Source of the DNA: Thermoproteota archaeon
GTDB taxonomy: Archaea > Thermoproteota > Methanomethylicia > Methanomethylicales > Methanomethylicaceae
Reading direction: 5' to 3'
Length of the DNA stretch: 50,277 nucleotides
NCBI GenBank assembly: GCA_016882195.1
Contig: VGLU01000009.1
Span: forward strand, 1-50,277
Each line of letters starts with the position of its first letter. The stretch's first letter is position 1. Positions 41,875 to 50,277 of this stretch are shown here, one piece after another. A program made the position numbers and the translations under genes. The notes under the pieces were generated by a model. It saw only the letters and a list, made by a program, of their open reading frames with translations. It did no database searches and was not told where the DNA came from.

Positions 41875-43005
41875 CTAGAACTTAAAGAACCCGTGCCTAC
41901 TCGCCTTTACGTTCTCGCCGGACTCCTTTGCCAGCTCCTCCAGTAGTGCCCTCTGCTTTGAGGTGAGCTTTGTGGGAACCGCAACATTCACCCGAACCAT
42001 CAAATTCCCTCTGCCGTAGCCCTCGAGCTTCGGCATGCCCTTCCCCTTAAGCCTAAGGATCTGCCCCGGCTGGGTCCCCGGATGAACCGTTACCGTAACG
42101 TCCCCCTCCAGTGTGGGCACGGTTACCTCGGTCCCGAGCGCCGCCTGCGCGAACCCGATTGGGAGGTCGTAATACAGGTCGGCACCGTCCCGCTTGAAGT
42201 GCCGGTGCGGCTCCACGTGTATCTGCACGTAGAGGTCCCCTGGGGGCCCACCGCTCTGCGACGCCTCCCCCTCGCCCCTCAACCTCAACTGGGATCCCTC
42301 GTCCACGCCAGCGGGTATCTTCACCGTGATCCTCCTTCTCCTCCTAACAACGCCGGATCCGCGGCACTCCCTGCATGGCGACTCGATGGTCGTCCCCGCA
42401 CCTCTGCATGTCGGGCACGGTCCAACGGAAACGAACCTTGCGAACCCGCTACTTCGGACTGTTTGGATCTGCCCCGTCCCTCCACACCTGTTGCAGGTCT
42501 TTGGCGATGTTCCTGGGGCGGCACCCGTCCCCCCGCAGACATTGCACCGCTCGGTTCTCGGCACCTCTATCTCCTCCTCCACACCACGGAAGGCCTCCTC
42601 CAGCGTTACCTCCAACTCGTAGCCTAGGTCGTTGCCCCTCATTACCCGCCTTCCGCCGTAGCCGCGCCCTCCTCCAAAGAACATCTCAAAGATGTTGCCG
42701 AGGTCGAACCCGAAACCCAGATCCCTGAATATGGACTCAAAATCGGCGCCCCTGAAGATGTCCTCCTGGGTGTACTGCTGGCCGAAGTCCACCCTGCCAA
42801 GCATGTCGTACTGCTGTCGCTTATCATCGTCCGATAGAACCGCGTAGGCCTCGGATATCTCCTTGAACTTCTCCTCTGCGCCGGGAGACTTGTTACGGTC
42901 TGGATGGTACTGCAGGGCCAGCTTCCTGTAGGCGTCCTTTATCTCGTCCTTATTCGCGGTTTTGGGGACGCCCAGAACCTCGTAGTAGTCCCTCTTGCCG
43001 GCCAT
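41875..43005 (-). CDS. dnaJ: Chaperone DnaJ (Hsp40)
   Basis: Co-chaperone that stimulates DnaK ATPase and delivers clients. The N-terminal J domain has YHPDRNKS with the HPD tripeptide. A Gly/Phe-rich linker near residues 95-115 ([17 protein letters not shown]) follows. The zinc-binding region has four CxxCxGxG-type repeats ([32 protein letters not shown]). The C-terminal substrate domains are complete. 376 residues, normal. Downstream of dnaK with 92 bp between; third gene of grpE-dnaK-dnaJ. This bacterial-type triad is patchily distributed in archaea and is thought to have been acquired from bacteria. Confidence 0.97.
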   Translation of the reverse strand: MAGKRDYYEVLGVPKTANKDEIKDAYRKLALQYHPDRNKSPGAEEKFKEISEAYAVLSDDDKRQQYDMLGRVDFGQQYTQEDIFRGADFESIFRDLGFGFDLGNIFEMFFGGGRGYGGRRVMRGNDLGYELEVTLEEAFRGVEEEIEVPRTERCNVCGGTGAAPGTSPKTCNRCGGTGQIQTVRSSGFARFVSVGPCPTCRGAGTTIESPCRECRGSGVVRRRRRITVKIPAGVDEGSQLRLRGEGEASQSGGPPGDLYVQIHVEPHRHFKRDGADLYYDLPIGFAQAALGTEVTVPTLEGDVTVTVHPGTQPGQILRLKGKGMPKLEGYGRGNLMVRVNVAVPTKLTSKQRALLEELAKESGENVKASRHGFFKF

Positions 43006-43097
43006 GCACCATCACCGATACTTATCTTTACCCGCCTCTTAGGCGTACGCCGTTCTAAAGCGTTTGCGCTCTTTTTTGCTTTACCGTCTCGCCGCGC

Positions 43098-44993
43098 TCA
43101 CTTGACCTTGTAGTCTGCATCGACGACCTTGTCGCCCTCTCCAGACGGAGGCGGCTGTGACGGTCCTGCTTCCGCGCTTGGTCCTGCACCGGTGGGTCCC
43201 TGCTGTTGCTGCCTCTGCTGCTGTGCCGCCTGCTGCTGGTATACCGCCGTGCCTACCTCTTGGAGCACCTTCGAGAGCTCGTCCGCCTTCGCCTTGATCC
43301 TCTGTAGATCCTTGCCCGGCATTACCTCCCTGAGCCCGGCGATGGCCTTATCCACCCTGTCCTTCTGATCAGCGGTGAGCTTATCTGCCAGGTCCCTCTT
43401 GGTCTTCTCCGCTGTGTAGATGAGCCCATCTGCCATGTTAAGCGTCTCCGCCTCCTCCCGCCTCTTCCTGTCCTGCTCGGAGAACTGCTCCGCCTCCCTG
43501 ATCAGCTTCTCCTTCTCCTCCTTGGAGAGCTTGGTGGATGCAGTTATGGTAATCTTTGCCTCCTTGCTGGTTCCGAGGTCCTTCGCCATGACGTTAAGTA
43601 TGCCGTTGGCGTCGATATCAAACGTTACCTCGATCTGAGGTACACCCCTCGGTGCCGGCGGTATGCCCTCTAAATTGAACATGCCCAGCGAGACGTTGTC
43701 GGCAGCCATCGGCCGCTCTCCCTGGAGCACGCGTATCGTTACCGCCGTCTGCATGTCCGCCGCCGTGGTGAAGACCTGGCTTCTCCTCGTGGGTATTGTC
43801 GTGTTCTTCTCCATGATCCTTGTGAATATGCCGCCCAGCGTCTCAACGCCCAGCGATAGGGGTGTTACATCGAGTAACAGTATGTCCTTCACCTCACCCG
43901 AGAGCACCGCACCCTGTATGGATGCGCCTATGGCGACGCACTCCATGGGGTCCACGCCCCTCTCCACGGTCTTGCCCATCACCCGCTCAACGAACCTCTG
44001 GACGACGGGCATCCTTGTCGTCCCGCCGATGAGGATGATCTTGTCTATCTGGGCTGGCGTGAGCTTGGCGTCCTCAAGCGACCTCATGAGTGTCCGCTCG
44101 GTCCTCCTGACTATCGGGTCTGCGAGCTCCTCGAGCTTTGTCCTCGTCAGCGTTACGTGCAGGTTCTTTGGCCCGGTCGCATCGGAGTATATGAACGGAA
44201 GGTCGATGTCGGTGCTCATCATGGTTGACAATTCGATCTTCGCCCTCTCCGAGGCCTCCTTGAGCCTGGCCATGGCCGTCCTGTCGCCGCGCAGGTCTAT
44301 GCCGGTCTGCCTCCTGAACTCCTCCGTGGCGTAGTCCATCACCGCCTTGTCTATGTCCGCTCCTCCGGTCTCGGTGTCCCCGCTCGTCGACAGCACCTGG
44401 AAGACCCCCTTGCCGAAGTCCATCACCGTCACGTCGTGGGTGCCGCCTCCGAAGCTGAATACAAGGATCTTCATGTCCCTGTCGAGCTTGTCGATGCCAT
44501 AAGCAAGGCATGCGGCGGTGGGCTCGTTTATGATCCTTAGAACCTCGAAGCCTGCTATCTCGCCTGCGTCCTTTGTGGCTTGGCGCTGGTTGTCGTTGAA
44601 GTGCGCCGGCACCGTGATGACCACCTTCCTGACGAGGGTGCCCAGGTATGTCTCGGTGTCCTTCTTTATCTTCTGGAGTATAAACGACGAGATCTGCTGG
44701 GGCGTGCACTCCTTGCCGAAGACGCGCGCCTTGTAGTCTGTTCCCATCCTCCGCTTTATCTCGAATATCGTGCCCTCTGGGTTGGCCGTTGCCTGCCTCT
44801 TGGCCGACTCCCCCACGATGAGCTGACCGTCCCTGGTGAAGGCTACGACCGAGGGAAACATCTTCCCAGCCGCCGTTGCCCCCTCTGCGCTGGGTATCAC
44901 CGTCGCACGCCCGCCCTCGAAGATGGCTGCGGCTGAGTTTGTGGTTCCCAGATCGATTCCTACAATCTTCTCTCCCGGTTGTACTTTACTCAT
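43098..44993 (-). CDS. dnaK: Chaperone DnaK (Hsp70) with unusual ATPase motif
   Basis: Hsp70 ATPase of 631 residues with a Gln-rich C-terminal tail before [12 protein letters not shown]. Asp14 (GIDLGTTNS), Lys80 (FEIKRRMG) and Glu157 (IINEPTAA) are conserved. The second phosphate loop, normally DLGGGTFD, reads Ser180-Phe-Gly-Gly-Gly-Thr-His-Asp: the metal-coordinating Asp is Ser, and Phe is His. The codon is AGC, so this is not an obvious single-base misread of GAC. The linker [19 protein letters not shown] and substrate domain look normal. Its start overlaps the end of grpE by 8 bp. Family is certain; the change could lower ATP turnover. Confidence 0.96.
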   Translation of the reverse strand: MSKVQPGEKIVGIDLGTTNSAAAIFEGGRATVIPSAEGATAAGKMFPSVVAFTRDGQLIVGESAKRQATANPEGTIFEIKRRMGTDYKARVFGKECTPQQISSFILQKIKKDTETYLGTLVRKVVITVPAHFNDNQRQATKDAGEIAGFEVLRIINEPTAACLAYGIDKLDRDMKILVFSFGGGTHDVTVMDFGKGVFQVLSTSGDTETGGADIDKAVMDYATEEFRRQTGIDLRGDRTAMARLKEASERAKIELSTMMSTDIDLPFIYSDATGPKNLHVTLTRTKLEELADPIVRRTERTLMRSLEDAKLTPAQIDKIILIGGTTRMPVVQRFVERVMGKTVERGVDPMECVAIGASIQGAVLSGEVKDILLLDVTPLSLGVETLGGIFTRIMEKNTTIPTRRSQVFTTAADMQTAVTIRVLQGERPMAADNVSLGMFNLEGIPPAPRGVPQIEVTFDIDANGILNVMAKDLGTSKEAKITITASTKLSKEEKEKLIREAEQFSEQDRKRREEAETLNMADGLIYTAEKTKRDLADKLTADQKDRVDKAIAGLREVMPGKDLQRIKAKADELSKVLQEVGTAVYQQQAAQQQRQQQQGPTGAGPSAEAGPSQPPPSGEGDKVVDADYKVK

Positions 44994-45612
44994 TGTGTTT
45001 TACCTCCTGATTTTTACCTTGATTTTTATCTTCATTCTCTTTTTTTGATCCTGAGTTCTTCACGGCTACCTTCACTATACTGGGTCTGATCACCTTTTCA
45101 TTCATGGTATATCCCCTTCTTACCTCCTCCAATACCGTGCCCTCCTCCACACCCTCCCTCTCCACAGTGCTTACCGCGGCGTGTACGGAGGGGTCGAAGC
45201 GCTTCCCCACGCATGCTATCGGAGAGACACCCTCCGCCTCTAGGACCTTCCTCAGCTTCTTCAGTGTCATCTCCACGCCCTGTATCAGTGCATCCACCGG
45301 ACCTGCCTCGCTTCCGGTCTTCACCGCCATCTCCAGTTCGTCGAGAACCTCCAAGAGTTCGCAGATGAGGCGTTGGTTTGAGCACCTCTTCACCTCCTCG
45401 AGTTGTTTGTCCATCCTCTTCTGGTAGTTCTCAAAGTCAGCCTGCAGGTACTTGAGGCGGTTGAGGTATTCTTCGGAGCACCTCTTCTCCTCGGCCAGCG
45501 CTAAGATGAGCGCATCGATCTGCTGAGCCGTCTTCGGTTTCAGCGATTGTTGAGGTTGCGATGATGGTTTTCGCTCCGATTCTTGATGTTCCTGCTCCGT
45601 CTCCTTGCTCAT
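44986..45612 (-). CDS. grpE: Nucleotide-exchange factor GrpE
   Basis: Co-chaperone that releases ADP from DnaK. Charged low-complexity N-terminus (1-35), long coiled-coil helix (40-90, with [22 protein letters not shown]), then a four-helix and beta-wing region: [40 protein letters not shown] and [24 protein letters not shown]. All standard. ATG at 45612 gives 209 residues and lies after an AGGAGGG ribosome-binding site. The TATA-like AAACATATATATTT at 45658-45671 lies about 50 bp upstream. First gene of the operon. Confidence 0.95.
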   Translation of the reverse strand: MSKETEQEHQESERKPSSQPQQSLKPKTAQQIDALILALAEEKRCSEEYLNRLKYLQADFENYQKRMDKQLEEVKRCSNQRLICELLEVLDELEMAVKTGSEAGPVDALIQGVEMTLKKLRKVLEAEGVSPIACVGKRFDPSVHAAVSTVEREGVEEGTVLEEVRRGYTMNEKVIRPSIVKVAVKNSGSKKENEDKNQGKNQEVKHNE

Positions 45613-45657
45613 CCATGACCCTCCTATAGTGAAGTTGCCAAATAATATATCGCACAC

Positions 45658-45671
45658 AAATATATATGTTT
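45658..45671 (-). promoter_or_regulatory. TATA box of the grpE-dnaK-dnaJ operon
   Basis: AAACATATATATTT on the minus strand, about 46-59 bp before the grpE ATG. A second AT-rich element (CGATATATTATT) lies nearer, at about 45640-45651. No heat-shock regulator motif is identifiable with confidence. Confidence 0.5.
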
Positions 45672-45745
45672 TGATTACTCCAATTTTTTATTTTTAGAAG
45701 CATGCACTGAAGATGGCTTACCATGATTCTGAAGAAGAAATAACA

Positions 45746-46150
45746 TTACAGTCGCTTGAACTTCTCGCTGAGGGAGACCCTCTTCCCGTCCTTTATGTAG
45801 GTGATGGTTGTCTCCAGGTGCACACGCATGCCTAGGTCGTGGAAGAGCGCGAGGAGCTCCTCACCGGGGATCGGCTCGTCAAGTCTCCCTGTTCTGTAGA
45901 GCTTCGCGATGAACTGGACCACCTTCGTGGTTGCCTGTGGGTACTGCGACAGCGCGGCGTCAAGAACCTCGTCGCCACGGTTGACGAGCTTTGACCTCAC
46001 CAAGGTCATGTCGTCGACCTGCTTCTTCGGGTGGGGCTTCTGGGCAGCGGCCATCCTGCGCTGTAGCTCGAGCATCTTCTTCATTTTGATGACCTCGAGT
46101 TCGCTGGCGTCGTCCTTAGACAATAATGATCCCCCGAACAAGTTGTGCAA
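45746..46150 (-). CDS. Basic helical protein, possibly DNA-binding (PDCD5-like?)
   Basis: A 134-residue protein rich in Lys, Arg and Met. The N-terminal helix SELEVIKMKKMLELQRRMAAAQ is like that of archaeal PDCD5/TFAR19 DNA-binding proteins. It is followed by VRSKLVNRGDEVLDAALSQYPQATTKVVQFIAKLYRTGRL, a helical pair reminiscent of that fold, and a two-strand end (LETTITYIKDGKRVSLSEKF). I do not consider the PDCD5 link secure. No neighbours point to a role; it is upstream of the chaperone operon on the same strand but before its promoter. Likely real gene, function unknown. Confidence 0.6.
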   Translation of the reverse strand: MHNLFGGSLLSKDDASELEVIKMKKMLELQRRMAAAQKPHPKKQVDDMTLVRSKLVNRGDEVLDAALSQYPQATTKVVQFIAKLYRTGRLDEPIPGEELLALFHDLGMRVHLETTITYIKDGKRVSLSEKFKRL

Positions 46151-46216
46151 GGAGGGAAATAAGCTTTAACGGCAATTTTTCCTGCGGGCGCCAGAATTTT
46201 CGCCAAGGAAGTGCTC

Positions 46217-47134
46217 TCACGTCAGCATGGGCTTTAAGTTCCTGGGAAAGAGGGTTAAATCCAGCCCCACCCTCTTCAATTTCCCTCCCATCTTGGCTGC
46301 CCTCTCGCCAGAAAATTCTCCCCTCAGCAGGTACTCTGTCTCCTCCTCGTTAAACTCACCCCGATCTTCGGACCAGGCTAGGACGTTTTTGTTGTACGGG
46401 CAGACCCTCTGGCAGATCATGCAACCCACTATGGCGTTGTGCCATAACGGGTCCACCCACCCGGGAAACTGGTGGTCCTGAGGCTTTTCGTTAAGGTAGG
46501 TTAAACAACGCTCGGCCTTTATCAAAAACCGCTCCTCGGTTATCGCACCGGCTGGGCACGCCTTGACGCATATACGGCATTCTTGGCATTTTGGCAACAT
46601 GCGCGGTTCCTGCCACTGATCCTCAGAGCAGGGATAATCTGTGAAGAATGCACTCAAGCGGTGAAAACTGCCGTATTTGGGTATGTAACTAATGTTGTTT
46701 CGCCCATAAAGGGCAAGACCGCTGCGGACGGCAAGGGTTTTGACGGGAAGGATAGCCCTAATGAATTTGTACGATTTCGGCCTCAGGCTCTGCCTCATTA
46801 GGCCTTTGACGTAACGGTCTATTTTGACGTAGTCGATGTAGGTCGGGGGCAGGATAAGAGAAAACACCCTGCCGCGCCAGTGAAATTTTATCTTTATCGT
46901 GGGCTGGGGTACGGCAACGACCGCTATCGACTTGGCGCTGGGCAGTCCGACCGGCTTGCGGTACTTAAAACTCGTTAACACCTCTTGATAAAGGGTCTCG
47001 TCGAACAGGCCCTTCCGATGCCTGGACTCTATCTCCTCCCTGATCTCGTTCAGGTGTTCAACCGAGATGATCCGTCCCATACAGCCGTTCTTTTCCAAAT
47101 CACTAAAGATCTCCAAGAGGATGGCACGACCCAC
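46217..47134 (-). CDS. QueG-like iron-sulfur reductase
   Basis: Double [4Fe-4S] protein of the epoxyqueuosine reductase-like group, 305 residues. The ferredoxin-type motifs are CQECRICVKACPAGAI (near 182-197), with a matching Cys in AERCLTYL, and CMICQRVCPYNKN (near 240-252). Upstream lies the QueG core (KSIAVVAVPQP, YVKGLMRQSLRPKSYKFIRAILPVKTLAVRSGLALYGRNNISYIPKYGS). Those are characteristic, but I do not see the expected cobalamin ligands with certainty, so it may reduce another substrate. Starts one base after the upstream nuclease gene's stop, in a minus-strand run of genes. Confidence 0.8.
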   Translation of the reverse strand: MGRAILLEIFSDLEKNGCMGRIISVEHLNEIREEIESRHRKGLFDETLYQEVLTSFKYRKPVGLPSAKSIAVVAVPQPTIKIKFHWRGRVFSLILPPTYIDYVKIDRYVKGLMRQSLRPKSYKFIRAILPVKTLAVRSGLALYGRNNISYIPKYGSFHRLSAFFTDYPCSEDQWQEPRMLPKCQECRICVKACPAGAITEERFLIKAERCLTYLNEKPQDHQFPGWVDPLWHNAIVGCMICQRVCPYNKNVLAWSEDRGEFNEEETEYLLRGEFSGERAAKMGGKLKRVGLDLTLFPRNLKPMLT

Positions 47135-47623
47135 CTATGCACTTCCCTTAACCTTGAAAGGCGGTTTGTAGTCCGGCAGACCCGGGCATCCCCTCTCGTA
47201 GTGGCATGAAAGGGTCTGACCCTCCAGCTCCTTCCACCTCTCCTCCGGCACGATCTTGAAGTACTCCCTCAGCTCGCGCCTCTCGTAGTCCCCTTTGTCA
47301 CTCTTCCTCTTCTTCGAGAGAAACTTGAAGGCCAGCACGATCCTCCTGTTGGGGTAGCGCTTGAAGCCGTTTAGGAGAAATATGTCCCTTGCGATCTGGT
47401 CCCAGTCCATGTATAGGTGGTCCTTGGCGCCCGCCTTAGCCTCCACCACGTCCAGCTCTCCCTTCTCGTCGTTGGTCGCCATGAGGTCCGGCAGGTAGGC
47501 GCTGCTCCCGCCCGTCCTGTAGGACCACCAGCCCACGTCCCTGTACCGCTTCACGAGCTCCCTCTCGAAGCCCTGACCCCGGCTCTTCCTTATCCTGGCG
47601 ACGTGGACGTAATCGGCTACCAT
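47135..47623 (-). CDS. Hjc-like Holliday junction resolvase/nuclease
   Basis: Archaeal resolvase-type endonuclease. SRGQGFERELVKRYRDVGWWSYRTGGSSAYLPDLMATN holds the conserved Glu20/22 and Asp46 residues, and LDVVEAKAG gives Glu61-x-Lys63 of the nuclease core. QIARDIFLLNGF follows as in Hjc. It is longer (about 162) than Hjc at 120-140, with a charged insertion (FLSKKRKSDKGDYERRELREYF) and a C-terminal tail containing CxxxxxxC. The ATG at 47623 behind AGGTGAG is preferred to the GTG at 47632. It may resolve recombination intermediates; the extra tail makes a more specialised nuclease possible. Linked to the QueG-like gene without a gap. Confidence 0.82.
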   Translation of the reverse strand: MVADYVHVARIRKSRGQGFERELVKRYRDVGWWSYRTGGSSAYLPDLMATNDEKGELDVVEAKAGAKDHLYMDWDQIARDIFLLNGFKRYPNRRIVLAFKFLSKKRKSDKGDYERRELREYFKIVPEERWKELEGQTLSCHYERGCPGLPDYKPPFKVKGSA

Positions 47624-47645
47624 AGCCCTCACCTAATAGTAAGGA

Positions 47646-48185
47646 TTAATAACCTTTAATCCTGTTCCTCACCGCGAACAACCCTATTATCGTCTTGGCG
47701 TCCTCTATCTCGTTCGTTCCGACCATCTTGAGCGCCTTCTCAAAGGGAATCATGTGCGTCTCGATGGACTCGTCCTCCTCTGGCCTCGCCTTCGCTCTCT
47801 TCAGTCCAGTGGCGAGGAAGATCCTTATGACCTCTGTACTGTAGCCCACCGCGTTGTAGAAGTGGATGACCTCCTCCATCTTGTCGGCGGTGTAGCCAGT
47901 CTCCTCCCTCAGCTCCCTATGCGCGCACCTCAGCGGGTCCTCCCCTGCGTCCAGCGTCCCCGCAGGGATCTCCAACATCGCCCTGCCTGCGGTGTGCCTG
48001 TATTGCCGCTCAAGAAGAACCTTGCCATCCTCGACCGCGACGATGGCCACGGCGCCCCTGTGCTCCACGAGCTCCCTCGTGGTCCTCCTGCCGCTGGGTA
48101 GGACCACCTCATCAACCCTGACCTTAATCAGCCTCCCAGAAAAGGGGTAGTGAGAGGAGATCGTCCTCTCGAGGTCCTTGGGCAT
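47646..48185 (-). CDS. NUDIX hydrolase (ADP-ribose pyrophosphatase type)
   Basis: Cleaves nucleoside diphosphate linked compounds such as ADP-ribose. The Nudix box is complete at residues 76-98: Gly76-x5-Glu82-x7-Arg90-Glu-Leu-Arg-Glu-Glu-Thr-Gly97-Tyr98 (GTLDAGEDPLRCAHRELREE part). A VEHRGAVAIVAVEDGKVLLERQYRHTAGRAMLEIPAG lead-in is that of ADPRase-like enzymes. 179 residues. Stop of the upstream AIM24-like gene lies 3 bp before this start region; they are probably cotranscribed. Substrate not proven. Confidence 0.92.
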   Translation of the reverse strand: MPKDLERTISSHYPFSGRLIKVRVDEVVLPSGRRTTRELVEHRGAVAIVAVEDGKVLLERQYRHTAGRAMLEIPAGTLDAGEDPLRCAHRELREETGYTADKMEEVIHFYNAVGYSTEVIRIFLATGLKRAKARPEEDESIETHMIPFEKALKMVGTNEIEDAKTIIGLFAVRNRIKGY

Positions 48186-48188
48186 GGA

Positions 48189-48881
48189 TCATCTGGACCT
48201 TGATCTCAGCATGGGCTCTATAAGGGTGAAGATCCACTTGGCGAACTCGCTGGGGTTCTTGGTCTGCAACAGAACCTCGCCCGGCCCCGTGATCCTGGTC
48301 ACGAGGCCCTCGCCGCTGAAAATGGTCTCCCTGAAACCGCCGAACTTCTCCACCCTATAACCGCATGTGTCGGTGAAGGCGACTATGTGGAAGTTGTCGA
48401 CTATCATGGTCTCGCTGGGGTTCAGAGTGTGCCGGTCGATCGCCCCGAAGGTGTTGATGAAGAGGTCGCCCGTGCCCTTTGCCTTCATCATGAAGAGGCC
48501 CTGACCGAAAAGACCTTTTGTAAACCCTTCCCACTTCACATCCAGATCGATCGCGGGAGAGGAGGCGACGTAGGACTCCCTCCTTATTATGTAGCCCTTG
48601 CCGTCGTTCAGCTCCAGCCGCTCTATGTCGCCTACTGGTGCGGCAACGAAGCCGACCTCGCCCGGACCGCCCGCTGCGAAGTAGTCGTTAACCCAGAAGG
48701 ACTGCCCACCTAGAAACTTGAGGCCGAGGGATCCCAGTACGCCCTCCCTGGTGCGGGTCTTCACAGTTATGTTGGGGCTCATGTAGGTCATGGCGCCGGA
48801 CTCGCCGACGACCTGCTCGCCGTCCTTGAGCCTTATGACGACCATGGAATAGGATGGCTTGAACTTTATCTCGTAGTCCAT
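48189..48881 (-). CDS. AIM24/TIGR00266 family protein
   Basis: Beta-rich protein of 230 residues with the duplicated structure of the AIM24 family. The first block (MVVIRLKDGEQVVGESGAMTYMSPNITVKTR) and the second (ETMIVDNFHIVAFTD) are related, with glycine-rich linkers FLGGQSFWVNDYF and GLFGQGLFMMKAKGTGDLFINTFGAI. In yeast the relative is mitochondrial; prokaryotic function is unknown (Trp-RNA-binding-like fold). Downstream, on the same strand, is the NUDIX hydrolase. No signal peptide. Confidence 0.85.
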   Translation of the reverse strand: MDYEIKFKPSYSMVVIRLKDGEQVVGESGAMTYMSPNITVKTRTREGVLGSLGLKFLGGQSFWVNDYFAAGGPGEVGFVAAPVGDIERLELNDGKGYIIRRESYVASSPAIDLDVKWEGFTKGLFGQGLFMMKAKGTGDLFINTFGAIDRHTLNPSETMIVDNFHIVAFTDTCGYRVEKFGGFRETIFSGEGLVTRITGPGEVLLQTKNPSEFAKWIFTLIEPMLRSRSR

Positions 48882-48952
48882 AATATCACCTGAAAGTTGG
48901 TGTATTGCTGGGGTATTTAAGGGTTGATCCGCGTCCGGAAAAAGGCGTTGAG

Positions 48953-50277
48953 CTAGCCGTTGCCCACCAGCTTCACGCCAGTAATTGTTGCAGAGTCTAG
49001 GTTCAGAGCCCGCAGATCGTCCCTCTCCAAGTTCCTCACGTCTGTCTTGCCGGTTAGCTGGGTGAACATCTCAAGCTCCTCGTTGGTGGCCCTGAGGTAG
49101 TTCTCGATCATGGATGCGGCCTCCCCGACCCTCAGCCTCCTCCTGAGCGCGGGGTCCTGCGTCGCGATTCCACGTGGGCACCTCCCAGTGGCGCAGAGAC
49201 CACACGCCCTGCAGCCCATGGCTATCATAACGCCCGTGGCGATGGCTACCGCGTCGGCGCCCAGCGCGAGCGCCTTGGCAACGTCGGCGCCGCTACGTAT
49301 GCCGCCGGAGATTACCAAGTTGACCTCGTCCCTCACGCCCGCCTCCTTCAGGGCCCTCTCAGCCTCGACCAGAGCGGGGAGTGTTGGAAGACCAGCGTGC
49401 TCGATTATTATGTCCGGAGCCGCCCCAGTACCTCCCTGCTTGCCATCTATGACTATGATGTCTGCACCAGCCTTGGCGGCTATCTTGACATCATCGCCCA
49501 CCCGGCCAGCAGAGTACTTCACCATTATCGGAACCTTCCAGTCGGTGATCTCCCTCAGCTGCTCTATCTTCATCTTGAGGTCCTCAGGACCAACAATGTC
49601 CAGGTGCCTTGCGGGGCTGACGGCATCCGATCCCACGGGTATGCCCCTCACCTTTGCCACCTCCTCCGTGACCTTTTCTCCCATGAGAAGACCGCCCTGA
49701 CCGCCCTTCGCGCCCTGCCCGATCTTTATCTCAACGGCGTTGGCGGACTGCAGATAACTCGCAGAAACCCCGAACCTGCCTGAGGCATACTGAGCTATGA
49801 GGATGGGCGCCAGATCCCTCTCCTCCCTGAGCATGCCACCCTCTCCGGTGTTGACCGCAATCCCAAGCTTGGTGGCGGCCTTGGCAACCGCCAGTTTTGC
49901 CTCCTTGCTGATGGCACCAAAGGACATGGCTCCTATTAATACAGGCATCTTGAGCTTGATGGGTTTGGCCGCGTATCTGCCACCCAATACCACCTCTGTA
50001 TTGCAGGGCTCCCTGTAATGGTCTACGGGGGGCCTCGAGGTCTGTGCACACAAAAACACCAGGTCGTCGAAGTGTGGGAAGTTCCCCCAGGCACCCATGC
50101 CCCTCACGGAGGGGTGCCCCTTCGCCGCCTTCAGCTGTATCTCGTCTATCTCCTGCCTGCTCCACGTCGCCCTGGGCACCTCAGGCACGGGATAGATCCT
50201 AAGCGCCCTCGACTTGCACATCTCCACGCAGACCTCGCACCCTACGCACTTCAGGTCGTTTACCGGCGAAACGTAGT
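48953..50277 (-). CDS. Glutamate synthase-type FMN protein, N-terminus off the right edge
   Basis: Archaeal GltB-like protein holding the FMN (glutamate synthase central) domain. The window's last bases, read on the minus strand, continue the frame with LKCVGCEVCVEMCKSRAL, one 4Fe-4S ferredoxin motif, so the ORF starts beyond 50277. Then come GAMSFGAISKEAKLAVAKAATKLG, NTGEGGM, AKGGQGGLLMGEKVTEEVA, IDGKQGGTGAAPDIIIEHAGLP and MGCRACGLCATGRCPRGIAT, a Cys cluster binding a 3Fe-4S or 4Fe-4S centre. It likely makes glutamate from 2-oxoglutarate and ammonia with separate amidotransferase and reductase subunits that lie outside. 424 residues are visible from the first Met. Confidence 0.93.
   Translation of the reverse strand, partial: YVSPVNDLKCVGCEVCVEMCKSRALRIYPVPEVPRATWSRQEIDEIQLKAAKGHPSVRGMGAWGNFPHFDDLVFLCAQTSRPPVDHYREPCNTEVVLGGRYAAKPIKLKMPVLIGAMSFGAISKEAKLAVAKAATKLGIAVNTGEGGMLREERDLAPILIAQYASGRFGVSASYLQSANAVEIKIGQGAKGGQGGLLMGEKVTEEVAKVRGIPVGSDAVSPARHLDIVGPEDLKMKIEQLREITDWKVPIMVKYSAGRVGDDVKIAAKAGADIIVIDGKQGGTGAAPDIIIEHAGLPTLPALVEAERALKEAGVRDEVNLVISGGIRSGADVAKALALGADAVAIATGVMIAMGCRACGLCATGRCPRGIATQDPALRRRLRVGEAASMIENYLRATNEELEMFTQLTGKTDVRNLERDDLRALNLDSATITGVKLVGNG

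Noticed and set aside
42082-42728. Long plus-strand open frames inside dnaJ
   Set aside because: They are antisense shadows of dnaJ with low-complexity Arg/Ser/Pro content.
1-50277. CRISPR array, rRNA, replication origin
   Set aside because: No regularly spaced repeats of CRISPR type, no rRNA-like sequence and no origin-type repeat cluster near an orc1/cdc6 gene were seen.

Overview
The window reads as a gene-dense piece of an archaeal chromosome. Support comes from archaeal-type TATA boxes with short or absent leaders, a CdvB/ESCRT-III-like gene, a bifunctional fructose-bisphosphate aldolase/phosphatase, a Cren7-like small protein, an Hjc-type resolvase, and ferredoxin-dependent 2-oxoacid chemistry. 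CdvB plus the Cren7-like protein suggest the TACK side of the Archaea. The grpE-dnaK-dnaJ operon and a DUF2099 (methanogenesis marker 8) gene would fit Bathyarchaeia, Methanomethylicia or a relative; this placement is inference. The physiology looks anaerobic and based on amino acids: an indolepyruvate oxidoreductase-like pair, phenylacetate-CoA ligase, an ACT protein, an aminotransferase, many Fe-S and flavin proteins, and a K+-independent H+-pyrophosphatase.

Layout. 0-6.7 kb: iorA/iorB (iorA cut near the left edge and internally shortened), two unknown genes, a Rieske protein, an acyl-CoA thioesterase, a decayed secreted-protein gene, thyX and a VTT membrane protein. 6.8-11.5 kb: an operon of PadR regulator, ABC ATPase, large repeat-bearing membrane-anchored surface protein and FtsX/MacB permease. 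11.5-20.9 kb: ilvD, TSUP exporter plus DUF1634, FBP aldolase/phosphatase, a MoaD-like protein, an FAD fumarate-reductase-like protein, the proton-pumping pyrophosphatase, a 55-residue ORF and DUF2099. 20.9-26 kb: V4R-domain protein, winged-helix regulator, a gene-poor half kilobase with possible RNA structure, a methyltransferase, a short tyrosine recombinase and an Ig-repeat surface protein.

26-37.6 kb: a B12-binding radical SAM protein, paaK and ACT, a decayed minus-strand gene, a 47-residue zinc-ribbon/Cren7-like protein, an aminotransferase, MarC, PiT phosphate transporter with a DUF47 partner, CdvB-like, EamA transporter, and a LutB/LutA-like Fe-S pair. 37.6-39.5 kb is an AT-richer island with a candidate type II restriction endonuclease and a TSPPY DNA methyltransferase, placed tail to tail. 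It is bracketed by a 61-bp imperfect direct repeat, and the distal copy is a relic of the promoter and first codons of the neighbouring Fe-S gene.

39.5-50.3 kb: a small conserved-looking protein, two flavodoxin-fold reductases, a VapBC pair, grpE-dnaK-dnaJ (DnaK with an unusual ATPase motif), a helical basic protein, a QueG-like Fe-S protein, Hjc-like nuclease, NUDIX hydrolase, AIM24-family protein, and a glutamate synthase-type FMN protein that runs off the right edge.

The most unusual observations are the promoter-duplicating restriction-modification island, the Cren7-like protein carrying a CxxC...CxxC zinc ribbon, the iorA gene lacking the stretch that holds the family's thiamine-activating Glu, the Asp-to-Ser change in the DnaK phosphate/Mg loop, and three GATATC palindromes on an exact 12-bp pitch at the padR promoter. 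I see no tRNA, rRNA, CRISPR array or insertion sequence.
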